NCBI RefSeq assembly: GCF_001623405.1
Contig: NZ_LUHG01000065.1
Location: forward strand, 62,001-126,000
Direction of reading: 5' to 3'
DNA from: Hydrotalea flava
GTDB taxonomy: Bacteria; Bacteroidota; Bacteroidia; Chitinophagales; Chitinophagaceae
DNA: 64,000 bases
In this document: positions 1 to 7,976 of the stretch, one piece after another
Layout: the number at the start of each line of letters is the position of its first letter
How positions within the stretch are numbered: position 1 is the stretch's first letter
Notes under the pieces: generated by a model
The model's input: only the letters and a program-made list of their open reading frames with translations
What the model was told of the DNA's origin: nothing
The model's database searches: none
Translations under genes and position numbers: made by a program

Positions 1-664
1 TTACATCATCGGCAACACCATCAATTTCAGCATATACTTTGGTATAGTCTAATTGCTGTTTGGTGATATTCAATTGTTTTTGTAAGGTGGCCAACTGGCT
101 TTGTAAATTTTCAACATTATTTTTAGCAGTAATTAATTGTACCTCGGTACCAATATTTTGATCCCACAAGTTTTTTTGTTTTTGATACAATGTTTTGGCA
201 AAAGCGAATTGTGTTTGAACGGTTTCTATATTTTGTTGTGCTGCTGTTAAGCTTTGTTGCGCAATGGCATCATCTAACTGTAATAACAATTGGCCTTTAT
301 GAATTTTGTCACCTTTTTTAACGTACAAAGCTTTTACTACACCGCCGGTACCTTTTGGTGCTACGTAAGCTATATTCACCGCATCAACCCTTCCCTGTAA
401 ATTAATAAAATGTATAAATGTTTGGGGGGCAACGGTTGTAAGCATCACTAATTTTGCTTTTTCAGTATTGGCAAATGCAGTATCTTGTTGTGCCAGTTTA
501 TTTTCCAGATCGCTGATTTGCTGATTAATTTTTTGTTGTTGCTTTTTTAAATCTGCTAACTGTTGTTTTTCTTTTTGAATTTCGGTAGAAGTGGTTTTAC
601 CTGAACAGGCAGCCATCAAAACCACTGTACCCACAACAAATGAAAATTGAAATATTTTTTGCAT
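1..664 (-). CDS. RND efflux periplasmic adaptor (membrane fusion protein), partial
   Basis: This is the N-terminal 221 codons of a membrane-fusion protein that links an inner-membrane RND pump to a TolC-type channel; the rest lies beyond the left window edge. The ATG at 664 is followed by a lipoprotein signal ending in LMAAC (Cys about residue 20), so the protein is probably lipid-anchored. A coiled coil rich in Q, K and E follows, then the biotinyl-lipoyl-like half motif (VAPKGTGGVVKALYVKKGD) and a second long alpha-hairpin. It lies 26 bp downstream of the TolC-like gene on the same strand, in the order regulator - channel - adaptor. An RND transporter gene would be expected next, outside the window. 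Family assignment is firm; the substrate is unknown. Confidence 0.9.
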   Translation of the reverse strand, partial: MQKIFQFSFVVGTVVLMAACSGKTTSTEIQKEKQQLADLKKQQQKINQQISDLENKLAQQDTAFANTEKAKLVMLTTVAPQTFIHFINLQGRVDAVNIAYVAPKGTGGVVKALYVKKGDKIHKGQLLLQLDDAIAQQSLTAAQQNIETVQTQFAFAKTLYQKQKNLWDQNIGTEVQLITAKNNVENLQSQLATLQKQLNITKQQLDYTKVYAEIDGVADDV

Positions 665-690
665 ATAAATGATTTGTTTATTTGAATGAA

Positions 691-2097
691 TTAAAGTTTT
701 CCGGTTGCTTTTAAATAATCTACTTTGGCTATTACTGCATCATACATTGCACTGATGTAGTTGGTTTGGGCCGTTTTTAAATCGGTTTCGGCAGCAGTAA
801 TTTCAGTATTGCTTCCGGTACCCACTTCATATTTTTTCTTTGTTTGGCTATATACTGTTTCGGCCAGTTCCATATTTTTTTTCTGGAAATTGAGGGTTTG
901 TAATGCAGAAGCAAAATTGAGCTGTGCTGTTTTTACATCATTATCAATAGATAGTTTTAAATTATCTAATGAATTATCGGTTTGTTTCAGTTCCAGCCTG
1001 GATTGTTTAATTTTAGCATCTTTTGCAAAACCATCAAAAATGGGAATACCAATATTTAAGCCAATGGCAGATGCGGTAAACCAATCGCCCTTGTGGTCAA
1101 AAAAATCAAATTTGCCCCGATAGGCTTGTTTTGCAAAGGAACCGGACAACGTAACAGATGGCAAATAACTCATTTGATACCTTTTAACATTGTATTGGTT
1201 TAATTTTTTAACCAGTTCTAAGTATTGATAATCTTTACGGTTATTGTATTGATAAACGGTATCGTTGAGAATATTGTCTTTTATAACGTCTTCATTAATT
1301 GTATCGGTTAATACCAATGAGTCTTTAACAGGCATTCCCATTAACATTTTTAAACCCAGATACCCTACTGCAATACTGTTTAAAGTTTTTTGTTTTTCTG
1401 TTTGCAGGTTGGCCAATTGTACTGAAGTTTTATCTACATCTAATTTTTCGGCAAAACCATTTTTATACAATTCCTGTGTATCATGCAACAGTTTTTGAAA
1501 ACGCTCAATATTGGCATCTAACAATCCAATTTGTGTTTTACTGACTACCAATTGATAGTACACTTTGTAAATATTGGCTTTAATATTTTCTTCTGTTACT
1601 TCTACATTTTTTTGTTGGTATTGGATAGAAGTAGCACGGGCTTGTAAACCCACAAATACTTGTCCATCAAACAATATTTGAGTTAATGAAACATTGGCAC
1701 TGGCATTATAAGGTGTACCAAACTGTGCCTGCACATAACCAAAGTCGGAAGGTGGCACAATAGGGTTACCCGCACCGTTTTTTACACCTTCCTGTACTAA
1801 AACACCATAGGTTGCTGCGGCAATAAAATTGGGAAAGCTTTGTACGGCCACATTGGGGTAATAGTTGGTACCAATACCACCATTAATTTGTGGCAGTGCA
1901 GCCGAAGTAACACCCCTGTTTATTTGCTGCTGAATTTGCACATTCAGTAAGGCATTTTTAATTTGTGTATTGTTTTTATGTGCATAATCAAGGCATTGTT
2001 GCAATGAAAAAGCATGCATCTGTTCATTGCTTTGTGCTTTTAAAGAAAAACTACTGCCGATTGCCAGCAGCCATAGTAGCGGATATTTTATCTTCAT
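691..2097 (-). CDS. TolC family outer membrane efflux channel
   Basis: A 468-residue outer-membrane factor that forms the exit duct of a tripartite efflux pump. I place the start at 2097 (MKIKYPLLWLLAIGSSFSLKAQ), because this gives a clean signal peptide; an in-frame ATG ten codons upstream would put charged residues ahead of it. The body has the two OEP repeats typical of TolC, each with long alpha-helical stretches (QQCLDYAHKNNTQIKNALLN near the N-terminus; the matching motif near residue 410 to 460 with ETDLKTAQTNYISAMYD). Length fits the family. It lies 80 bp after the TetR gene and 26 bp before the adaptor, so the three are probably cotranscribed. Confidence 0.92.
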   Translation of the reverse strand: MKIKYPLLWLLAIGSSFSLKAQSNEQMHAFSLQQCLDYAHKNNTQIKNALLNVQIQQQINRGVTSAALPQINGGIGTNYYPNVAVQSFPNFIAAATYGVLVQEGVKNGAGNPIVPPSDFGYVQAQFGTPYNASANVSLTQILFDGQVFVGLQARATSIQYQQKNVEVTEENIKANIYKVYYQLVVSKTQIGLLDANIERFQKLLHDTQELYKNGFAEKLDVDKTSVQLANLQTEKQKTLNSIAVGYLGLKMLMGMPVKDSLVLTDTINEDVIKDNILNDTVYQYNNRKDYQYLELVKKLNQYNVKRYQMSYLPSVTLSGSFAKQAYRGKFDFFDHKGDWFTASAIGLNIGIPIFDGFAKDAKIKQSRLELKQTDNSLDNLKLSIDNDVKTAQLNFASALQTLNFQKKNMELAETVYSQTKKKYEVGTGSNTEITAAETDLKTAQTNYISAMYDAVIAKVDYLKATGKL

Positions 2098-2177
2098 ACA
2101 ATTGTTTTTATCATGAATAGGTTGCAATTAGAATTTTAAATAAATATTTTTTATTATTTTTTTCATGTTTTTTAAAT

Positions 2178-2804
2178 TTATTTAGCAATTGGTTTTTGTC
2201 GTTTTTGCAGGTATTTGGTAATTAGTTTTTGACCTTTAGGAGTGGCAATACCATATAAAAAATGGTGTGTGATGGCCTCAGCCAATTCATCTAAACTGTG
2301 TTTGCCGATTGCCTGTGTAAAAGATGGGTTGAATATTAAAAAAATTGATTCAATTCTGTAGGCTGCCATAATTTCAACCGGCAATTCACTCCTGTACAAT
2401 TCCTCTTCAATTCCTCTTTTTAAATTGTTGGTAATTACCTGAAACAGGAATTTGTTTTTATGTTCATAAAATTGCTGAAAAGCTTTGGGATGGTATTTTT
2501 CCAGCTCAAACAAAAGCAGCGGGTTCATGTTTTTCAACATTTCTTCAACCATGTCAATGGCCAGAAACACTTCATGAATGGCATTTTCACTTTGGGAATA
2601 TTGCAATTGGCAGTAATCGGCATTTCGGTTTATTTCTAACCGGATAACCTGTTCTACCAAATGATCTTTATCGGTAAAATATTGATACAGGGTTTTTTTA
2701 CTCATCCCTAATTGAGAGGCAATTTCATCCATGCTAATACTGCGCACGCCAAAACGCATAAACAATTCATGGGCTTTTGTTATTATTCTCTCATCATGTT
2801 CCAT
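2178..2804 (-). CDS. TetR/AcrR family transcriptional regulator
   Basis: A 208-residue TetR-type repressor. The N-terminal helix-turn-helix is clear (IITKAHELFMRFGVRSISMDEIA, then SQLGMSKKTLYQYFTDKDHL, residues about 7 to 50). The remaining helical part would be the ligand-binding and dimer domain and resembles no specific subclass I can name. It is the first gene of the efflux operon on the minus strand. A 26-bp palindrome just upstream of its start (2823-2848) is a good candidate operator, which suggests autoregulation of the whole unit. Release by a pump substrate is inferred from TetR/RND systems in general. Confidence 0.9.
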   Translation of the reverse strand: MEHDERIITKAHELFMRFGVRSISMDEIASQLGMSKKTLYQYFTDKDHLVEQVIRLEINRNADYCQLQYSQSENAIHEVFLAIDMVEEMLKNMNPLLLFELEKYHPKAFQQFYEHKNKFLFQVITNNLKRGIEEELYRSELPVEIMAAYRIESIFLIFNPSFTQAIGKHSLDELAEAITHHFLYGIATPKGQKLITKYLQKRQKPIAK

Positions 2805-2812
2805 AATGGCCG

Positions 2813-2842
2813 CAAAACTAAGGAAACTTTTAATGTAGCAAA
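2813..2842 (-). promoter_or_regulatory. Bacteroidota-type promoter of the TetR-efflux operon
   Basis: Read on the minus strand, TAGTTTTG (2820 to 2813) matches the TAnnTTTG -7 consensus and TTTG (2842 to 2839) matches the -33 box, with 18 bases between them. The spacing is one base short of the usual 19 to 21. The -7 box lies only 8 bases from the ATG, so the leader would be very short. Confidence 0.45.
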
Positions 2843-2848
2843 AGTTTC
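2823..2848. promoter_or_regulatory. Palindromic operator candidate for the TetR regulator
   Basis: GAAACTTTT (2823-2831) and AAAAGTTTC (2840-2848) form a perfect 9-bp inverted repeat around an 8-base spacer. It overlaps the -33 box and ends three bases from the -7 box of the promoter just ahead of the TetR gene. A dyad of this size over a TetR-family gene's own promoter is the usual arrangement for autorepression. No second copy was seen ahead of the TolC-like gene, which fits one common transcript. Confidence 0.55.
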
Positions 2849-3097
2849 TATTCTGTTTTTTAATATTATTTTTACATGAATGGTTTACGGGAAGGATGAA
2901 TGAACAAACAAACGTTCGGTTATCAGTTTTCCGAATTGAAAATAAGTGTGTAATGATTGTTGGGTAAAATAAATTTTAAACATGTAAACAGGCCATTTTT
3001 GTTGAATACGATTTTTTTCAGTGACTGACCGGCAAAGTGAATATGCCAGCATTAAACAATTTTTTCCATACTTGTGTGATGCTCATGATACAAATAG

Positions 3098-3485
3098 CTA
3101 TGCAACAGATAATAATAATGGTTGTTTATAAATATTCATTGTTGAATGCCGCATGATTTCTCTTACTTCAACCGTATTACCTTCTCCCCGCAGTACCGGC
3201 GCAGCTTTTGCAAATTGTGTTGCTTCTTGGGCCGATTCAGCCTTTATCATAATAAAACCACCCAGGGTTTCTTTAATATCGCCAAATGGTCCGTTTGTAA
3301 CGGTTTTGTTATGGTGTACCACTTTTGCATTTTCAAATAACAATCCCGTTCCAACCATAAACTTGTTTTGGGCAGCAATACTATTTACCCATTCCATTTG
3401 TTGCTGCATCCAAATTTGCATTTGCTCAGGCGAAACTTTTCCTGTAGCGTTTCCGTGTCTGTAAATTAGTAAAAAACGCTTTCAT
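3098..3485 (-). CDS. YCII-related (DGPF-type) domain protein, N-terminus frameshifted
   Basis: The intact ORF (3421 to 3098, 107 aa) carries the body of a YCII-related domain, including NGPFGDIKETLGGF, where the family has its DGPF signature. Function in this family is poorly known. The ORF begins inside the domain. The missing first strand is present upstream in the same frame (KRFLLIYRHGNATGK), but that frame hits TGA at 3484-3482. An ATG at 3485 lies in another frame, and removing one base from the run of six at 3471-3476 joins it as MKAFLLIYRHGN, the expected family start. The gene is therefore either recently broken or carries a one-base homopolymer error. A short protein from 3421 would lack strand one. 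Confidence 0.7.
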
Positions 3486-3684
3486 GGCTTTTTAATTTTA
3501 ATGAATGATGAATAGTTGCAGTGTATCTGTTTATAACAATTGATACGGCTAAAAAGGGACATGTCGCTTCCATCAATTATTTGAATATACTAAATTGATG
3601 CATTGTTATTATCCGTTTTTGGCAATAAAAAAAGTAAAATGGCATCCTGCATTTTTATATGCATATTTATTGTAAACTTGTGGT

Positions 3685-4326
3685 ATGAAAAGGGAACGAT
3701 TTTCCTTGATATTCCAACTCTTTCTTCGAAATATTTTTAAATATTTCTTACAAGGGCTTGCCGTACTTGCCCCCATTGGTATTACCATTTGGCTGGTTAT
3801 TAGTTTGTTTAATTTTATTGATGGCATTCTTCCCAATATTATTCATTCCATTTTCCCGAGTTTAATAAAGGTAGATACCGATGGCAGTCTGAAACGTATA
3901 CCCGGTGTTGGTTTTATAGTAGTGCTCACTTTGGTTTTATTAGTGGGTCGTATTTCTTCCTCATTTATTTTCTCTAAAATTGTAGAAGCTTTCGATTCCA
4001 TTTTGGAACATACACCGGGCGTAAAATTTATTTATTCATCGGTAAAAGATTTTTTTGAAGCATTTTCGGGTAACAAAAAGAAATTTGATAAGCCGGTAAT
4101 GGTGAATGTAGATGCTACTGATGTTTGGAGAATGGGGTTTATTACCAATAAAGATGCTGCTGGTTTAAACCTGCCCGACCATATTGTGGTGTATGTACCC
4201 CATTCATACGCAATTAGCGGCATAACCTATATTGTTCCAAAAGATCGGGTACGTATTATTCGCAATTTAAATGCTGCCGATGCCATGAAATTTATCATTA
4301 GCGGCGGCATTACCGAACACGATTAA
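3685..4326 (+). CDS. DUF502 family membrane protein
   Basis: A 213-residue protein of the DUF502 family (COG2928), whose members are inner-membrane proteins without an assigned reaction. Two hydrophobic segments are visible (GLAVLAPIGITIWLVISLF at about residues 24 to 44 and GVGFIVVLTLVLLVGRIS at about 74 to 92). They are followed by a soluble part with the characteristic TPGVKFIYSSVKDFFEAF and HIVVYVPHSYAISGITYIVP stretches. The start MKRERF has a basic N-terminus fitting membrane insertion. It stands alone, 84 bp before serC, and could share its transcript. Confidence 0.85.
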   Translation: MKRERFSLIFQLFLRNIFKYFLQGLAVLAPIGITIWLVISLFNFIDGILPNIIHSIFPSLIKVDTDGSLKRIPGVGFIVVLTLVLLVGRISSSFIFSKIVEAFDSILEHTPGVKFIYSSVKDFFEAFSGNKKKFDKPVMVNVDATDVWRMGFITNKDAAGLNLPDHIVVYVPHSYAISGITYIVPKDRVRIIRNLNAADAMKFIISGGITEHD

Positions 4327-4409
4327 ACCCAATACCCTTTTAATGCATATTTATTAACGGCCTGCTTTGCTGCTATTTGATTAAATTGCAGCACTTTTTT
4401 TTAGCAACC

Positions 4410-5480
4410 ATGAAAAAACATAATTTTAATTCCGGCCCCTCTATTTTGCCGGCTACGGTAATAGAACAGGCTGCTGCGGCCTTACACGATTTTAATGGCA
4501 TTGGCTTATCTATCCTTGAAATTGGGCATCGTACCGATTGGTTTGTAGCAGTATTAGAAGAAGCAAAAATGTTGGTAAAACAACTGATGCAGTTGAATGA
4601 TGATTATGAAGTTTTGTTTTTACACGGCGGAGCCACCACGCAATTCATGCAAATTCCCATGAACTTTTTATCGCCCGGCGAAACTGCCGCTTATTGCGAT
4701 AACGGCATTTGGGGCAGTAAGGCTATACAGGAAGCGGGTTATTTTGGAAATGTTCATATTGCAGCTTCTTCTAAAGATAAAAATCATACTTATATTCCTA
4801 AAAATTTATCGCTGCCTGAAAAAGCCAATTACCTGCATATTACCACCAACAATACGGTTGAAGGAACACAGTGGCATCAAATACCACCCACAAATTTGCC
4901 ATTAGTAGCCGATATGAGCAGCGATATTTTTAGCCGACCCATGCCCTTTAATCAATTTTCATTCATTTATGCGGGTGCACAAAAAAACATGGGTGCAGCA
5001 GGGGTAACATTGGTGGTCATCAAAAAGGGATGGGCAGCTTCGGTACAAAAGCCGGTGCCCCCCATTATGCACTATCAAAAACACATTGAAGCAAAATCGC
5101 TCATGAATACCCCACCGGTTTTTGCTATTTATGTAGCATTATTAACCCTTAGATGGATTGTTGCGGAAGGCGGATTGGCTGCTATGGAAACAAGAAGCCA
5201 CCAAAAAGCTGACCTGTTATACCAAACGATTGACAGTTTGCCCATTTTTACTTCAGCCATTGCAAAAGAAGACAGGAGTTTAATGAATGCTGTATTTTTT
5301 ATGAAGAATGAAGCATTACTCCAGCCTTTTTTAAAAACCTGTACCGAAAATGGAATGATTGGCGTAAAAGGTTACAGAACTGTGGGTGGCTTAAGGGTAA
5401 GCATGTATAATGCCTTACCGTTAGAAAGTGTTCAGGCATTTTGCCAACTGGCGCAGGATTTTGCACAAAAACACGGTTAA
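4410..5480 (+). CDS. serC: Phosphoserine aminotransferase
   Basis: This PLP enzyme converts 3-phosphohydroxypyruvate and glutamate to phosphoserine, in serine and pyridoxal-phosphate synthesis. The protein begins NFNSGPSILP, the usual SerC start, has LFLHGGATTQF near residue 70, and carries the Schiff-base lysine in YAGAQKNMG (Lys192). I choose the ATG at 4410 (356 aa), because the eleven upstream codons of the longer ORF are not part of the family. The conserved C-terminal substrate segment (GGLRVSMYNALP) is present. A DUF1015 gene follows after 33 bp, an association common in Bacteroidota serine loci. No serA is seen here. Confidence 0.95.
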   Translation: MKKHNFNSGPSILPATVIEQAAAALHDFNGIGLSILEIGHRTDWFVAVLEEAKMLVKQLMQLNDDYEVLFLHGGATTQFMQIPMNFLSPGETAAYCDNGIWGSKAIQEAGYFGNVHIAASSKDKNHTYIPKNLSLPEKANYLHITTNNTVEGTQWHQIPPTNLPLVADMSSDIFSRPMPFNQFSFIYAGAQKNMGAAGVTLVVIKKGWAASVQKPVPPIMHYQKHIEAKSLMNTPPVFAIYVALLTLRWIVAEGGLAAMETRSHQKADLLYQTIDSLPIFTSAIAKEDRSLMNAVFFMKNEALLQPFLKTCTENGMIGVKGYRTVGGLRVSMYNALPLESVQAFCQLAQDFAQKHG

Positions 5481-5513
5481 ATTATTTTAAATCATTTAAA
5501 CAAGTACGATAGC

Positions 5514-6749
5514 ATGGCGATTATTCAACCTTTTAAAGCTTTAAGACCACAACCACAGTTTGCAAAACAAGTGGCCAGTAAACCCTACGATGTATTAAGC
5601 AGTGCTGAAGCAAAAATTGAAGCACAAGGCAATCCTGCTTCCTTTCTGCACATTACCAAAAGCGAAATTGATTTGCCCGAACAAACAGATGTTCATGCAC
5701 CGGAAGTATATCTACAAGCCAAACAAAACTTAGATGCTTTTCTGAAAAGAGAAATCCTGTTTCAGGAATCGAAACCCTGTTATTACATTTATCGCTTAAT
5801 GATGGATGGCAAAAGCCAAACCGGTTTGGTTTGTACCAGTGCGGTTGATGATTATGATAACAACATCATCAAAAAACATGAATTTACCCGGCCCGATAAA
5901 GAACAGGACCGTATTAATCATATAACCTTTACCGGTGCCCAAACCGGCAATGTATTTCTTGCTTACAGAAATGTTGATGCCATTGATGCTTTTATTACAC
6001 AATGGACCACCGCCAAAACACCCGGTTATGATTTTGTTGCCGATGATGCAGTGCAACACAGCATTTGGGTAATGAATGATGGTAATGCAATTGAAACCAT
6101 TACCGACTTATTCGCCAAACATGTTCCGGTAACCTATATTGCTGATGGCCACCACCGGGCAGCTTCTGCTGCCAAAGTACGACAGTCATTCAATGGTAAA
6201 ATACCTGAAGCCGCCAATTATTTTCTAACCACTTTATTCCCGGCTAATCAGTTATCGATAATGGATTATAACAGGGTAATATCAGACTTAAATGGGCATA
6301 CACAAGAAAGCTTATTGGCAGCCTTATCAAAAAACTTTACAGTTCAACTCATCGGAGAAAAAGCATTGAAACCTACTGCTCTACACGAAATGGGTATGTA
6401 CCTGAATGGCAACTGGTATCAATTAAACGCTAAACCCGGCACCTTTAGCACCGACCCGATTGGCATTTTAGATGTTAGTATTTTGCAAAAAAATATTTTA
6501 GAACCCATTTTCAATATTATTGACCAACGCACAGACAAAAGAATTGATTTTGTGGGTGGCATTAGAGGTATGGCAGCATTGGAAAGCCGTGTAAACAGTG
6601 GCGAAATGAAAGTGGCATTCAGTTTATTTCCTGTTAGCATGGAACAATTATTCACCATTGCAGATACCAATAATGTAATGCCTCCTAAAAGCACTTGGTT
6701 TGAACCTAAATTACGCGATGGTTTATTAACACATTTAATTTATGAATAA
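5514..6749 (+). CDS. DUF1015 family protein
   Basis: A 411-residue member of the DUF1015 family (COG4198), which has no settled biochemical function. Visible family marks are the N-terminal IIQPFKALRPQPQFAKQVASKPYD, the central IADGHHRAASA motif with its paired histidines, and the C-terminal PPKSTWFEPKLRDGLL. It starts 33 bp after serC on the same strand, and a TPR gene follows 33 bp later, so the three form a likely operon. Its repeated neighbourhood with serC suggests a role near serine metabolism. That link is inference from context only. Confidence 0.9.
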   Translation: MAIIQPFKALRPQPQFAKQVASKPYDVLSSAEAKIEAQGNPASFLHITKSEIDLPEQTDVHAPEVYLQAKQNLDAFLKREILFQESKPCYYIYRLMMDGKSQTGLVCTSAVDDYDNNIIKKHEFTRPDKEQDRINHITFTGAQTGNVFLAYRNVDAIDAFITQWTTAKTPGYDFVADDAVQHSIWVMNDGNAIETITDLFAKHVPVTYIADGHHRAASAAKVRQSFNGKIPEAANYFLTTLFPANQLSIMDYNRVISDLNGHTQESLLAALSKNFTVQLIGEKALKPTALHEMGMYLNGNWYQLNAKPGTFSTDPIGILDVSILQKNILEPIFNIIDQRTDKRIDFVGGIRGMAALESRVNSGEMKVAFSLFPVSMEQLFTIADTNNVMPPKSTWFEPKLRDGLLTHLIYE

Positions 6750-6782
6750 GTGTATTTTCGCCAAAGCCTGAAATGTATTTTT

Positions 6783-7805
6783 ATGAAACATGTTGTTTTT
6801 CTATGTTTTTTTGGTTTATTGGGAATAATGGCAATGGCGCAAACCCAGGATGCTGCCCAGTTGTATAAAGATGGCAAACAATTAATGCAACAGGGCGATT
6901 ACGATAATGCAGTAATGGTGCTGAACAATGCATTACAGCAAGATCCGAACAACTTAGACATACAAAAAGATTTGGCCTTTGCTAATTTTTTGAACAGAGA
7001 TTATACCAGCGCCATTAATGTCAGCAAAAAAATTATTGCCCAACCTGGTGCCGATGAACAGGCCTATCAAATATTGGGCATGTGCTATAAAGCCATTGCA
7101 GAATACAAAGAGGCTGGCGATTTATATGAAAAAGGTTTAAAAAAATTCCCCAATAGTGGTGTATTATACAATGAATATGGCGAAATGTTGGCCATGAATA
7201 AAACATTAGACAAAGCCATTCAATATTGGGAAAAAGGCATTGAGGCAGACCCAAATTACAGCAGCAACTATTTCAATGCAGCCATGTATTATGCACAAAA
7301 CAACGATAACCTGTTGTGGGTGATATACTATGGCGAAATATTCATTAATTTGGAAAGTTACACTACCCGCACTGCCAGCATGAAAAGCACCATTTTAGAT
7401 ACTTATAAAAAACTATATACCCAATACAAACCCGAACAATGGGGTAGCGGTTATAAAAAAACACCTTTTGCACTGGCCTTTTTTCAGGTGTTAAAAAATA
7501 GTATTTATCAAATTGCTACGGGTGTAACACCCGATAATTTAATGGCTGTAAGAACCCGCTTTATTTTGGATTGGTATAATAGCGGCCTAAACCAGCAATT
7601 TCCCTCCCGCCTTTTCGATCAGTGGCAATACTTTTTAAGAGATGGTATGTTTGAGGCCTATAACCAATGGATATTTGGTGCTGCTGCCAGTCCTGTTAAT
7701 TATCAAAATTGGGTGCAAACACATACTGCACTGGCCGATGCTTTTAAACAATATCAGGCCAGTCGTATTTTTAAAATTCCTTTAGGCCAGTATTATCATC
7801 AATAA
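6783..7805 (+). CDS. Secreted TPR-repeat protein
   Basis: A 340-residue exported protein with tetratricopeptide repeats. The start at 6783 gives a signal peptide (MKHVVFLCFFGLLGIMAMAQ); the longer ORF from 6750 would bury it. After the cleavage site come at least three TPR units (AAQLYKDGKQLMQQGDYDNA, then units near residues 55 to 85, 90 to 125 and 125 to 160 ending in EKGIEADPNYSSNYFNAAM). The C-terminal half has no recognisable domain but is rich in aromatic residues. TPR proteins mediate protein contacts, and the partner is unknown. It is probably cotranscribed with the DUF1015 gene. Confidence 0.8.
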   Translation: MKHVVFLCFFGLLGIMAMAQTQDAAQLYKDGKQLMQQGDYDNAVMVLNNALQQDPNNLDIQKDLAFANFLNRDYTSAINVSKKIIAQPGADEQAYQILGMCYKAIAEYKEAGDLYEKGLKKFPNSGVLYNEYGEMLAMNKTLDKAIQYWEKGIEADPNYSSNYFNAAMYYAQNNDNLLWVIYYGEIFINLESYTTRTASMKSTILDTYKKLYTQYKPEQWGSGYKKTPFALAFFQVLKNSIYQIATGVTPDNLMAVRTRFILDWYNSGLNQQFPSRLFDQWQYFLRDGMFEAYNQWIFGAAASPVNYQNWVQTHTALADAFKQYQASRIFKIPLGQYYHQ

Positions 7806-7976
7806 TACACTCACTTACTTAACATCAAAATGCCAGCATTGATTTAGGAAAATAGATTTTCTTATTCACCCCCTATCATTCCTGTTTTTTTAATTAGCGA
7901 TGTTTACTTAATTTGTATCGTGTTCAATATTAAAAACACCGTTACCGCAATATTTTAGTTTATAACGATTGCCTAT

